Positions 12,111-23,788 of a DNA stretch of 64,000 bases are shown here, piece by piece. Source of the stretch: Climacium dendroides (lineage: Eukaryota > Streptophyta > Bryopsida > Hypnales > Climaciaceae); contig OX467086.1 in assembly GCA_950106755.1 (NCBI GenBank), forward strand, positions 13,286,001 to 13,350,000. Reading direction: 5' to 3'. The notes beneath the pieces are model-generated. The model had not been told where the DNA came from, did not search any database, and saw only the letters and a list, made by a program, of their open reading frames with translations. Numbering within the stretch: the stretch's first letter is position 1; every line of letters starts with the position of its first letter. Both the position numbers and the translations under genes were made by a program.

Positions 12111-15100
12111 TTAAAGAATGCTAGGCCCAAAAGTGGTTGATGGATGATTTCATTGTTCATTGTAGAAACAAAGATTATATGGATTGGTGGATTAATAATT
12201 AAGTTCATGTGGAGTCTTCTCTAAGTTACATTATTGAGATACAAACTATCATTGACATTGAGCTCGCTTTCAGGTATAAATAGTAAATTTTCATTTGATT
12301 GCAGAAGCGCACTATTATTGGGAGATAGTAACACTTCGCCTGTCCTAGTTCCAATTTGGAAACAAATTACAAAAATTTCCATGGTAGTTTTTTAATTTTT
12401 AATTTTTTATGGAAGAATCATTGCCTTGGAAAAACACCATACAAAACAAAGGCTAGATAACAAAGAGAAATGTGGACATTGATACAAAAAAGACACAACA
12501 AAGCTACAAAAACGAGCTAAGAGGGGATGGATTCTTGGGAACACTTCACACTATGGCCGTTCAAGTCGAGAGGTCATGTGATTGAGTGGTCAAACTTTGT
12601 TGAGAGTCCAAAGAAATGAGTAATAAATAGGCAATAAATAGTAGGTGTTGGAGCCTTTGGTTAGCCATAGTGTAAGGCCAAGCCTAAAGTCCAAACCCTT
12701 GGCAATGAACTCCCATGGCCTCTCAATTTGAATGGCCATAGTGTGAAGCCTCCAAAGGCCAAGCCAAAGTCCAAACTCTTAGAAATCTAATGGTTGAGAT
12801 CTTGTCATAAGTCAATGGCCTCTCAACCATAGTTTGGACTTTTATTTTTAGCTGAACCAAACTTTGAGAGTCTGTCGCCATGTAGACAATTTATTGCCAC
12901 GTAGGTAGTTGGAGGGCGTTGGCCTTTGGACTTATGCCTTCTAGTGTGAAGGGTCATGAGGCCGAACTTTTGGTTTCTTAAAATTTGATTGGTGGAAACC
13001 CATAGCCTCTCGATCAACCTTTGGCTGTAGTATGAAATGGCCCTTAGTCTAGATGATATGAACTCCATTCCAATATGTGAGGACATAAAAGTGAAACCAA
13101 ATACTATCAAAATTCCGCTAAATAGCACCAGCTTGTTGGGGATGATGACATACTATTAGATGCACCTTCAATTGTACCACACATCTTGAGTTCAACAAAG
13201 TTTTCCAAAGAATTTTTTGAAAAAAATCCTAACTTTTTTCTTCACAATACTCATTGTAGTGTAGTTTTGATGTCCTACATACAATAGATACTAGAATAAG
13301 CTTTTATTTTTCAAATGACTAGCTAAAAATTTGAACCTCTAATTGTAGCTTCCTAGTAGCTTGATCAACAAATAAATAATTAAAAGGGTGCCTAAATATT
13401 TGGAAAATTGCTAACCTAGTTTGTTTGATAAAAAAAATATTAAAACATTGCCTAATTCATAGAAATTCAACTTGAATTCAATTCATGAAAATTCAACTTG
13501 TTCTATACAATCTAGCATCTCTTCTTTGTCAATAATTGTAAGCATACATTGCAAAGACTTTTGTATTGCTTTTTTGATTGTTTTAAGCAAGAATCTTTTA
13601 TAAATAAAACATTACATCTTTCTTATACACAACAAACCTTGACATTTAACAAAACTTTGATTCTCAAGGTAGAGAGTTTAGGGTTTTGAGGTCAAAACAA
13701 GGATTTAGATAATTACATCTACCTTAGATGAAAGTAGCAACAAACATCCAAAATTTGTAAGAGTAACTTGGATAAATGCATAATTTATTTTAATTATATT
13801 TTAAAATCATCCAATTTTAATATATTATTTATTAGATTGCCAAACTAGCTTTTACACTTTAAATGATTCTTAAGCAAAAAGCTACCAAAGCTACTAGGAA
13901 GCTATGGTCTTCAAATGATGAACTTTAGAGGCCCAAACAAATGAAGATTCACATCTATATTTGTATCTTCATATATCATATATTTGTATTTATAATTTAC
14001 ATTATATCATATTCATATTTATATACATGGGATATAGACATCATCTAGTTTGTTCATTTGGAGTAATATTGGATGCCCATAATTATGTCCTATGTCATGT
14101 CTTATGAGATCCTTTTTATAGATTTTTTTTGAAGAATTAGACATATAATCATGGATGGGCAAGTTCCCAAGTTCAATAGATATGGGGTTTAATGTATGTT
14201 TGTGCATCTCTTCATTTGCATCTATATCTAGAACCACACATCGATGTATCTATATTTATATATTATATTTATTTAGGATATGGGACAAGACATAGGATAC
14301 ATGGAGGACAATTTTAGTGTGATATTATGCTTATTGTTGGGCACTAGATTGTGTAACATTTTATGAGATGGTGAGCAATCATCAAATGGTGGTAAATATT
14401 TTTAAATATTTTTTTTAACTTAAATTTTGTCTTCTTATAGCATAAAATCTTACCCATTTGATCAATTTTCATTCATTTGAATACTTTTCATTCAATTTAG
14501 TCCTATTTTTAATCTAATTTTGTGTACAAAACATTATCATTGATTATTACTATAACTAGGTTCTAAATTTGTAGGAAAAATCTTCTAAGTATTATCTTTG
14601 AAGGAGGATTTTCATTGATCTTACTTGTTATGTACAACAAATTTAACCTTCAAAATTATAGTTCATCCTAAAGATTGAATATATTTTATTCAAGTGTAGA
14701 CCAATCATAAAAATTCTTTAAGACCCGAAAATATAAACTCAAAACAAAGAATCATCTCTTGTGTGATTCATGGCATTGTAGTTAGGCCATCTCATCTTTA
14801 AAAGAATATTCTTTTTTACATACTTGTATTTTCTTCAAGTTAAATAGAAACCTCTACAATTTGTAAACAATATTATGTTTGTTCAAATTTACAATTCTAC
14901 ATGAATGATTTTGTTTATATTTATTCTTCAAAGGTGACATTATATGATTTTTGTAGGTCAAAATACATCAAAATACATCAAAATTGCTACGCAAATTTAA
15001 AATTACCTTGATTATTTGAAGAAATAGTGAAGAAAAGTCCATAGAATACAAAATGCATTGTCTTGAAAATTTTGAAAATCACACCATAAGTGTAAATCAC

Positions 15101-16139
15101 AATTTATACCAAATTTTTGTATCATTTTCTAATTATAAAAGTAGAAGATAATGATTGCAATTTCAAAGATCTATTTTATTAGTAGTACTAGTAATATTTC
15201 AAAAGTTCTAATCCAAATAGAAAATAGGCTACATAAAAATAGCATGTAGAGTGATTTACATGTTTATAGCAAATTATCCAAGTGTTTGCATTAAGTGTCA
15301 AGTGTCATCTTGTTGAAAAAAAATGAAAATGTAAGTAATTTCAATTGGTTTCTAATCCTTGTAAGTTCTTTCACTATATGTAACACAAGTTACAACTTGG
15401 CATCAAGATTTTGTCTAGTCATATTTGTACACAATGTGAGATGTTGAAGTAAATAAAGATAACTCTTATAAAAGCATGAAATTAAAGAGTTGAGTGTAAT
15501 GCAAAATCCTTAATATTAAAACATTTGCACCAAAACTTTTAAGTAGGATTAAATTTTTTTAAAGTAAATAAAAAAATCAATTATGTAGTCATTTTTGGAT
15601 AGAGACCATTGAAGTCGGTCCATTTTTCTAAAAATTATTGCTAGTAGTTATATTTGATAACAATAATGTAATACTAAAGTATATTTGATATATTTCAATT
15701 AGTTTAAATGTTATAATATTAGATATCTATTAATTTAATAAATTAAATGAATTAGTTCTATTATTTTTGAACTTTGAACTTTGAATGTACAATCCAAGTT
15801 TATTATTTATAATCTTATTAAATTGAAATTTTTTAAAATAGGTTTAATGGTTTAAAATCTTGAACATTTCAAAATTTCAAAATTATGAGTTGATCACATT
15901 TGTCAAAAAATAGAGCATTAGTATTGAAACATTTGTGCAAAAGTTTTTCTTGAGAATTTTTTTTGAATGAATAACAGAATCCATCGTATAGTCATTTTTC
16001 GGTAGAAAATGATTTCTTATCTACATATTTGTACTTTATACATTCAAGTTTGGTGATTTCATCTATTTTTTAACAATTATCGAAGTCATTTGCATGGCAA
16101 TTTTTTTTGTTTTGGGACCAAAGAATGAATTGAAAAAAA

Positions 16140-16201
16140 ATCTTAGCCTCTAAAAGACCAATATATTCAATCTTAGCCTCTGAAAGACCAATATATTCAA
16201 T
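16140..16201 (+). repeat. Short tandem duplication (~30-bp unit)
   Basis: The phrase 'cttagcctct.aaagacca' plus 'atatattcaa' occurs twice back to back with one substitution. It is a local slippage-type duplication. Confidence 0.8.
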
Positions 16202-16789
16202 TTTGCCTCATAATTTTGAGCTAGTTTGAGTAGATTATTTGTGAATTGTTTTTGTTTGTATTGATTAATTATTTGATCAACACATGTAATGACCTTCACT
16301 TATTTTGGTGATTCAACATAGGGACTTATTCAAATTTTATTTTTTACAGTATGGTCAATTGAATTTATAAAGAAAAAGTGTTAGCACATATGGCATTCAA
16401 CCTCAATAAGAAGTAACACATTGACCAAGCTTAGGCATTTACCCTAAAGGTGCCCCTTGCTAATAGTGAGGGCTTTTGTTTCCTTCATCAATCTAGACGA
16501 TTGTGCTTGGGCTACGAATACCCCAAGGAATCAACCCGTAGACCTCATGGGCCCAATGAGTTCAATATGCACAACTATTTTTGGCTATTCTTTGTTGACT
16601 GTTTAGAGGACATTTCGATCTAGAGTTGTTTTTCCAAACCTACAATCCTTTGTGCTTTAGGGATTAAATTTAGCCTTTCCAAGAAATTTTGTCAATCAAA
16701 AAATCAGTATCCTATACCTTTTACAAAAATTCTACCTTTAAAGTTTCAAGTACGTCAAGGAAGAGGAGGAAGGTTTAGGGCTTAAACCT

Positions 16790-17800
16790 TCAAGGACAAG
16801 AAATTGTGCAAATTATCAAGCAAATTATCAAAGAGCTGCGATTCTGAATATCAAGCATTCAAGCAATTCTCTATGCAAGCACTGGAACTTCACATTGTTT
16901 TCGGGGGTGACCTCGCATGTCAAAGACCTCGCAAGAGCTTGGCATTCGGCAGAGCCAGTTTTGAGATAGCGAAGATGGTGATGAGGAAATTTCAATTTGT
17001 GCTACTCCACTTGCAACAAGCTCAGCTTATTTGATAATCGTGGTGTTTCATGGTTGCATCAACAATGTTGTTCGAATTTAGTTGAGCATAGGTTTCATTG
17101 ACTGTCTGTTTCTTAGCTTTCTATTTGGATTTCAGAGGTCTCAATTGAATTTCATGTATTGATGCAAGCAAATCTTGAAGCAAGAGTTTCTTGCATTCTA
17201 GGCAATCACTTAAACGAAGAAAACATTGATAGGCTGATTTCTATTTCACGCTTCTTGGTTGCGGTTGGTTTGACCATCATTGAGTGAACTTGAATTGCGC
17301 TTTGGTTTCATAAACTTTCTGTATATTTGCTGACTTTTAAGACTTCAGAGCTCTCGATTGAATTTCATGTATACAAACGGATCTGGATGAAATTTTTTCT
17401 TGCATTTTGGCAAGAACTGAAAGGTTGTTGCAAGGTTTGAATTCTCTACCTCTATTGATTTTATTTGCACGCTGACTGGAAATTTGGAACCCTGTGTTTC
17501 CGTGAGGTAGAACCATGGTCTCGAACTTCCAATGCATGAACTCAGGCAGGGCTCCAGTTTTTCTGGCTTGTTTATGAATGACAGAGAATTGTTTCACAGG
17601 TTGGATTACTGGAGACCAACCGCCACGAACTTAGCAATAATAGATTAAGAATTCGAGTGCAAGAATCTAAACCTGCTTCGTGGATGAATTTCCTGAAAAT
17701 AGTTCTTACTGAAGAGAGCAGATTCTAAACCCTAAACGACCACAATTTGACGCCACATTTGACTGCAATGCCTTCCAGTTTACTGGAATAGTTGCACTTC
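16790..17800. other. GC-raised island with an internal diverged duplication
   Basis: Composition is richer than the flanks. The phrase 'ttcagaggtctcaattgaat' followed by 'ttcatgtat' (17132-17160) recurs as 'ttcagagctctcgattgaat' followed by 'ttcatgtat' (17342-17370). Matching sequence on both sides (tttcttgcatt) suggests an old ~200-bp duplication. The open frames at 16804-17034 and 17337-17597 have no family resemblance. It could be a leader or remnant of an unknown gene. Confidence 0.3.
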
Positions 17801-18649
17801 TGTCCTACACACAAGGATTCTCTATCATTCATTGACTAAAAAATGGTTGCAGCGTTGTTTACGGGTTAAAAAATGGTGCACATTTAAGTTTTATTTTTGA
17901 TGTCTTTTGACAAGTGGATCACTAAGCTTCAATTATTGATTCACAGTCTAGTATTCATTGCCAAAGATCTATTGGAGTATTGGCTAGTACGAGTTGTAAT
18001 TTAAAAAATGTGGCCCTTGATCCTTAAATGACAAATTGAGCCTGAGGGGTTGGGTTTTCAAAAAAAATCTTTAAGAAAACTTCTTTGATACTCAACTACA
18101 TGTGAACTTCCTTGGTATCATTATCTTTGTCTTCACAAGATGCATCTATCAATCTAACTCTTGGATTTTGAATCAAAATTTGAACTTGTAGTTTTTGCAT
18201 AGGAAAGTTTGATAATTTTATTGAATAATGGCTTTGAAGATAATTTGGTTGTGTCTCGAATTTGGTTGCTAGTTGGTAGCTTTGAATGGAAGAAAAGGCT
18301 TTGCATTGACAAAAGCTACATGTAAGCCAAGTTTGAATAGGTCTGTTGTCAATAGTGCTATAGTACTATTAAACAAAACTTCTCCTTGTGTAGCAACTTG
18401 TTTTAAAGTTTGTACAACATTAGCTTCAACAAAAGTTGACTTCACTCATAAAGTTCCATTGTTCTAGTAGAAGACAATTGAAATGGATTTGGGGCAAGTT
18501 CCCACAAGCTCATTTTTTGGTGAAATCTTTTGAAATTTTTTTATAAGATAGAAGAACTTATTAGATTATTGGATATATAATTTTTTTTTCAATTTATGTT
18601 GAGGAAAAAAAGTTATACTACAATAAGCCCAAAACAAAATTTGACTGGC

Positions 18650-19394
18650 AAAAAAAGAAATCCACAAAAACTTGAAATTCAATTCAATTTTTTTTCCTCA
18701 TAGACTATATTTTTTTCTATATACAAAGTTTTGATTCATTCTATGTGGATTTGTGATATAAAAGTTATGGAGTCTCTTGTCTTATAGGAAAATAAAGCAG
18801 TTTTTACAAAAAAATAACATATAGAATTTGTTTTTGAGCTCAATTTTTACATTTTTTCAAAACAAAAAGTTCCTTAGAGTTAAATTTATTGTTAAAACAA
18901 TCTCACTATTGGGATTAGTATGTTTAATATCATCTTAGAGCTATTAATGATTTGTTTTTTTCCCTCTATCACCTATCTTCTTCTACTTGATATTTTCTTA
19001 TAAAATGAAATCATGTTATTGAAAAAAAATAAAAATAAAGATAAAATATATATATTTAATATATTTAATATTCTTGATTTAATTATTCATGATAATTTTT
19101 TTAATTAAAAATCTATAAAGTAAAATTTAAAATGTTAAGAAGATTCAAAATCTCATAAACTAATTTGCTATTATGTGACAAAAAATCATCTTTGAACACA
19201 TTTATCTAGCAATTTGTGTAGTTAAAGCATTTGAAATGTTTTCCACATATTTTTGTACTAGTCTATTGCACAATCCCATAGTTAGATATACAAACAAATA
19301 CAATTTTAAAATTTTTGGTTCTTTGCACTAAAAATGACAATTTTGAGCAATTTATGGAAAAAAAAAGCCCTACAATAGGGACTTTAGGATTAAA
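18650..19394 (+). repeat. TTAACCCCT-family element
   Basis: The right end reads GGGACTTTAGGATTAA (19378-19394), a family terminus. The sub-terminal module with 'cacaatcccatagttagata' and 'ttctttgcac.aaaatgaca' matches 630-730 and 31200-31270. The interior (18730-18960) matches 7320-7520. The left terminus is not clear. No coding sequence is seen. Confidence 0.55.
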
Positions 19395-20159
19395 CCTTGC
19401 TACTGTGCTTCGCCAAATTTGAATCCTTCGAGTGCAGCAATTTCTTGTGAATCTTTTGATGCCGATTGCCCGAAGTTTGTATCAGAGGAGACTGAGGCAC
19501 AGTCATGTGGAAGAGACAAAACCCACAAGGGTTGGAGTGTGGAGACCAACTTATGAAACTGTGCTTAGAGCATGCCCACCTGTCCTCTAAAACAAATGAC
19601 TTCTTAAAAGGGATGGCTTGCAAGTCAAGGTTGACTTGCAAATGGGGTCATTTTGTAGGTTGGAACTTGGCGTACAAAACAACAAACGATAAGGTAGAAC
19701 TACCCATTACCACCATTTACCCAATTCCCCCACCTACAGGTTCCTCCCATTTCCATCACTGGTCCATCTTATTATCATAATCTTACTCATCCATGATCAT
19801 GATGGCAATGCACTGGGGAGCGGACACATCAGCCCACGCTTCAACAATGGTCTGGTCATGCTTTACCAAGGGTCTACTCACGGTTTTACATTTCAGCTTT
19901 GAAAAATCACAAAAAATTCAATTCTTGTCAGAATGTCTTCATTTTTTTTGCAATTGACTTCTCTCAAACAATTCAATCTCTGAAAAATATGAGAGCTCAT
20001 AAATAGCTTCTCCAAAGTACCTAGATAGCAAATCTGTATGATAATGGGTAGTTCTACCTTAATTAAAATTGTCTTTCTGCATTGTTGGGTGGAAGCTACG
20101 TGCCAGGCATTTTCATCTCCCCACAAATTCTTGCACACGTTTTTTACCTCTGTAGGCAA
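19395..20159. other. GC-raised intergenic segment, unrecognised
   Basis: Open frames occur on both strands (for example 19505-19780 plus, 19390-19641 minus), which is typical of moderately GC-rich non-coding DNA. No family is recognised. The phrase 'ggtagaactacccattacca' (19691-19710) recurs inverted at 20045-20058, which gives a weak long-range inverted repeat. Confidence 0.3.
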
Positions 20160-20600
20160 ATTTATTTAAAGCATTACAAATTGCTTGATCAGAAATTCAT
20201 TCAGATCGCAAATTTTTTCAAAGCATCGCAAATTGCTGCACTGGAAATTCATTCAAATCGCAAATATGTTCAGAGCATTAGAAAATTATTCAGAGCATCG
20301 CAAATTTAATCAGAGCATTGCAAATTGCTTGATCGGAAATTCATTCAGAGCACAACAAATTTATTCACAGCATCGCAAAATTTAATCAGAGCATCACAAA
20401 TTTGTTTAGAGCAAAGAAAATTGCTTGATTGAAAATTCATTCAGAGCATCACAAATTTATTCACAGCATTGCAAATTGCTTAATCAGAAATTTCTTGATT
20501 GCAAATTCAAAGCATCAAAAATTTATACTTGGAAATTCACAGCGAGGCAAATTGATAGTTGAAAATTGATCGGCAATTCGATTTGTTGGAAATTGATTAG
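20160..20600 (+). repeat. Degenerate tandem array based on 'AGCATCGCAAATT'
   Basis: The motif AGCATCGCAAATT, with variants such as agcattgcaaatt and agcatcacaaatt, recurs more than ten times in about 400 bp. It alternates with 'gcttgatc.gaaattcattc'. Spacing is irregular, about 20-40 bp, so this is a decayed minisatellite. Translations look repetitive (EHRKL/QIAN-like) only because the DNA is, and no start or family supports a gene. Confidence 0.75.
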
Positions 20601-20800
20601 CAATTCGTTTGATTCATTGGTAGTTTGATCTCTTGTACTTTTTGTTTCTTATCTCACAGCTCACTCACGCTTGGCTTGTTAATAGGTTATGGATGAAGCA
20701 AAGCATTTCAATCCAGCTTACAAAGTGGATGTCCCTCCATTTTGCAAGCCACATTTGGGAGGACAGGTGGTGAACTCCAGTGCTTTAGCCTTCATCTCTA

Positions 20801-20902
20801 TAGACATGACTCTGAAGAAATTGGAACGATGCAGAGAAGATTAGCATGGCCTCTGCTCCAGGATGACCCGCACAAATTCGATCAGAGATCCGAATCTTTT
20901 TA
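20801..20902 (+). ncRNA. U6 snRNA-like sequence, probably a pseudogene
   Basis: The stretch from 20817 (AAAATTGGAACGAT form) through CAGAGAAGATTAGCATGG and then GGATGAC.CGCACAAATTCG closely follows the core of U6 spliceosomal RNA. It is followed by a short T run (20897-20901). Three features argue against function. The invariant ACAGAGA box reads GCAGAGA (20830-20836). The 5' GC-rich cap stem-loop is not recognisable. The internal stem-loop strand has CTCTGCTCC in place of the usual CCCTGCGCA. No plant-type upstream sequence element or well-placed TATA box is visible. AGC of the catalytic triad is kept. Confidence 0.65.
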
Positions 20903-21009
20903 GCTTCCGCTTGGGCCATTGATTTGACCGGTTTTGTTGAAAATCTCGAGAGATTCAGAGCTTGAATTCGCCTGTGTCTCTAGGTTCTGCGTGTGTAAGC
21001 GAGCCAAAC

Positions 21010-21410
21010 TAACGGAACTCTGTCTCGGTAAGTGTGTCTCCGATTTGAAGTGTTGGAATGTCTCGATTTTTGTGAGAGCTTTGAGATTTAGGGTTTTCGT
21101 TGGTAGAAGATTCCTTCGGTAGCAATGGGGACAACCAGAAGAGTTTCCGCGGGGGGGGCAGAGACTTCTTCATCAAGTTCTGGCTCCCATTATCATAATT
21201 AGACCAGGATTTCTAGAAGTCTGGAAAGATGCATAGCTTTCTATTGATGTGAATTGACCGGGCCCCGGCACTGAGTCACCTTTCGCGTGCCGCTTATGAA
21301 TCTATCCGAATACTGTAGTCTGTCACCGGATTTGAAAGTGTCGGTAGAGGAGAGTCAAGTTTTGTGAGAGCATTGAGACGTAGGGTTTTCGGTGGTAGAA
21401 GATTCCTTTT
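21010..21410 (+). repeat. Diverged direct repeat pair (21025-21117 and 21318-21410)
   Basis: Both copies run from 'tgtc(tc)cc.gatttgaa' through 'tttgtgagagc.ttgaga' to 'tagggttttcg.tggtagaagattcct'. Unit length is about 90 bp and the offset about 290 bp. It looks like a duplicated gene leader. The first copy is followed by an ATG (21125) and the second is not. Confidence 0.65.
21125..21202 (+). other. Short 25-residue open frame after a leader-like sequence
   Basis: ATG at 21125 opens a frame MGTTRRVSAGG... ending in a serine-rich tail and TAG at 21200-21202. It follows a GC-richer, leader-like stretch containing 'tagggtttt'. It may be the first exon of a lost or truncated gene. No family is recognised and no downstream exon is seen. 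Confidence 0.2.
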
Positions 21411-21957
21411 GTTTTCTACACAAAATAGTGAAATTAGGTTGCCCCTCACTAATTTCTTGACATTCCACACTACATAAATATGTACAGTTACTATGGATAG
21501 AAGGATGTAGTAATGTAGGAACCATGTGTGTTGCATGGGTTGGTGCACTAATTCATGGCTTGGGTATAGATGTTAGGTTATACAGATTATAAACTTTATT
21601 ATATAGATAGCTACAAACACACCGTTCTGTTGTTCAAACGCTGTCTCTCCTTCTACAAGAAGGTTGTATACTCATTACATATATATATATATACAACTTG
21701 TGTTCATCCTCGTCTTGTGTGTCTCCTTATAATTACAACAATAGATAATTGCTTGTGCCTCCATTTGGACAAGTAGTGAATCATGAGGTGACTTTCCTGA
21801 GTAAGGCAACCTAATTTCACTCTTTTGTATAGATGAGATCCGTCAAGGCGGAAATGCCTTTAGAGATTATAAATGGCGAGACAAGAAGAGAATAACAAAT
21901 TTTTGGGTCTCTTGTATGAATTTAGCATTTGGTGTGGCAAGTGATCCAATGCACTTG

Positions 21958-22920
21958 TTTAATCCCTAAAGGACCAAGTATTGTTTATTTGGCAACACAA
22001 CAATTTTGGACAACTTACTATGAACAAAATTCTTACTATTTTTTGCTGAAATTTTCACACAACATTTTCCGAAGGAGTAGTTTTAGGGCCCAACAATTTT
22101 CATAACTTTTGGCTATATGATTCAAAGTTATTGTATAATATGTAATTTTCAACATTTGGCGGGTAGTTCAGGCAGCAAAAAAACCTTCTTTGATAATTGC
22201 TAATATAAAAAAAATAAAAATTTGAAATTGGTTCTTTGAATTTATTTATACATTAAAATCTTTGAATAATTTCATTTTGATTAATGAGATGAAAGTTATG
22301 AGGAGTATTAGTTGTGGGTAGTTTGTGGGTAGTTGTGGAATCTATGCTCTAAAATAAACTTCAAAGTCCTTTATTTAACTCAATTTGCAATATTTTTTAA
22401 AAAATAAAATAAAATCATAGGATGTAGATTGTTTATTACAACATTACAACCATTGGGATTTTCATTTTTCAATTCCATAAATAAATTGTTAACAATTAAG
22501 TATTTTGAATCATTCTTTACTTCTTTCTACTTTCTATTTTTTTCCTATATGTTGTGCAATTCCAAATGGTTTGAAAATTTTCGAGCATATAGCCAACTTG
22601 ACTTTACGAATGAATCCAAAGAGTAACCACCATTTTGGACATTTTTTCATAATGATCTGACCTTGTGAAGTGCAATTGCCCGGTTTTTCACAGGGACATA
22701 AAAAGGATTTTTGTTACTTCAAACACTAATATCTCGCAATCTACATGTTGAAAATTTCTGAAATTTTTTCCACATCTTCTCAAATCAAAGTAATATAAGA
22801 TCCTACAATTAGATGTGTCCCAAAAAATGAATTTTTTTCAAAAATTTGGTACTTATACTAGAGATGGCAGTTTTGGAGCAGTTTTGGTGAAAACATAGTC
22901 AAAATCCTTGAGGGGTTAAG
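21958..22920 (+). mobile_element. TTAACCCCT-family element with both termini (~960 bp)
   Basis: Left terminus TTTAATCCCTAAAGGACC (21958-21975) and right terminus CCTTGAGGGGTTAAG (22906-22920) are inverted relative to one another. The interior is non-coding and matches the inverted copy at 42547-43405 over nearly the whole length, including 'cgaaggagtag', 'caacaattttcataactttt' and 'ataaattgttaacaatt'. No transposase is present, so it is a non-autonomous DNA transposon. Confidence 0.65.
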
Positions 22921-23788
22921 TTACGTGCAAATTGGAGGACCATCTCTTGCGTTTTCAATATTAGAAAATTGCTGGCTCTGTTGCTGGTGTGAGCGACAGA
23001 GGGAGTTGTGCCATCTGTCTCTTGTGGGAGATAACTTACAGTTCGCTTCCCCAGTTCGGTGAAAATTTTCCCCGCGAGTGTTTCGCAGAAGCCCCACCTG
23101 CAGAATTCCATGCAATCCCACCGCTGGATTGATTGACGGTAAAAACGTCAGTAGGAACCGGTGCACCAATCTGAATTTGAAGCCATCCTTTTTTTCTTTG
23201 TCGGCAATAATGCGGTGGATTGAGCACTACATATTATAATTGGGTTCCAGACGTGGAAGCCAAGCATCAGACATTTTGCTGGTGGCACTGAATTTCGCCA
23301 GGCCGAGTTCCGCCACCCCACGCCGGCACCCGCTAGGAAGCAGGGCATGTGCGCGGGGTGTTTGACCCCAATCGCTGGCAGCGTCGGTACGACGTCCACG
23401 TTCACCGTCGTTGCGTCTTCTGCACGCATTTCGCTGCGTACTTAAACTGCGCCACTGCTTCTATTACTTCCCACAAATCTTTTGCGAAACTTCAACTTAA
23501 GGGAGAGTTGCTACTTGTTGCTGTGACACTGCCATACCCATTACTATGGAGAGTTAACTCCCCTGGTCAGCTCGTAAACCTTAAACCTTACTTGGGATTC
23601 AGGCTTTCAGGAAGATTTGGGATTCTGGGACTCAGGCATTCGGTTTACGTCGCTGATGTTCTAAGCGTTTCTTGTGTGATTTTGTTTGTACCAGAAAATT
23701 TCGTTGCCTGCGAGCATCTTGACGAAAGATCACTTGCTCCTGTCTTTGCAAATTCTGCCAATCCAATTCATTTGAGCATCCGTTCAAG
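22921..23788 (+). promoter_or_regulatory. Upstream region and probable leader of the VIT/VWA gene
   Basis: GC content rises from about 22930 onward and stays high into the coding region at 23789. An open stretch at 23349-23792 starts only with GTG, overlaps the start of the real gene in another frame and has no family resemblance. I read it as leader sequence. No clear TATA box position was fixed. The element at 21958-22920 ends directly upstream. Confidence 0.35.

Larger units (their letters stand above)
9801..16780. other. Long AT-rich intergenic region with minor repeats
   Basis: No gene could be supported in about 7 kb. Minor structure is present. There is an 80-bp tandem duplication at 10381-10540. 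A segment near 11953-12110 is shared with 28213-28350. A phrase of the form 'catagtgtaaggccaagcctaaagtccaaac' occurs in two slightly different copies at 12667-12697 and 12738-12775. A ~30-bp tandem duplication lies at 16140-16201. The 101-codon minus-strand frame at 12823-13128 runs through this repeat-like DNA and has no family resemblance. Confidence 0.45.

Noticed and set aside
12823..13128. 101-codon minus-strand frame
   Set aside because: Lies in repeat-like DNA with locally duplicated phrases, and no family is recognised.
20082..20385. Repetitive protein-like frames (HRKL/IQIAN patterns)
   Set aside because: They mirror the degenerate DNA array. More than one frame is open and no start context is convincing.
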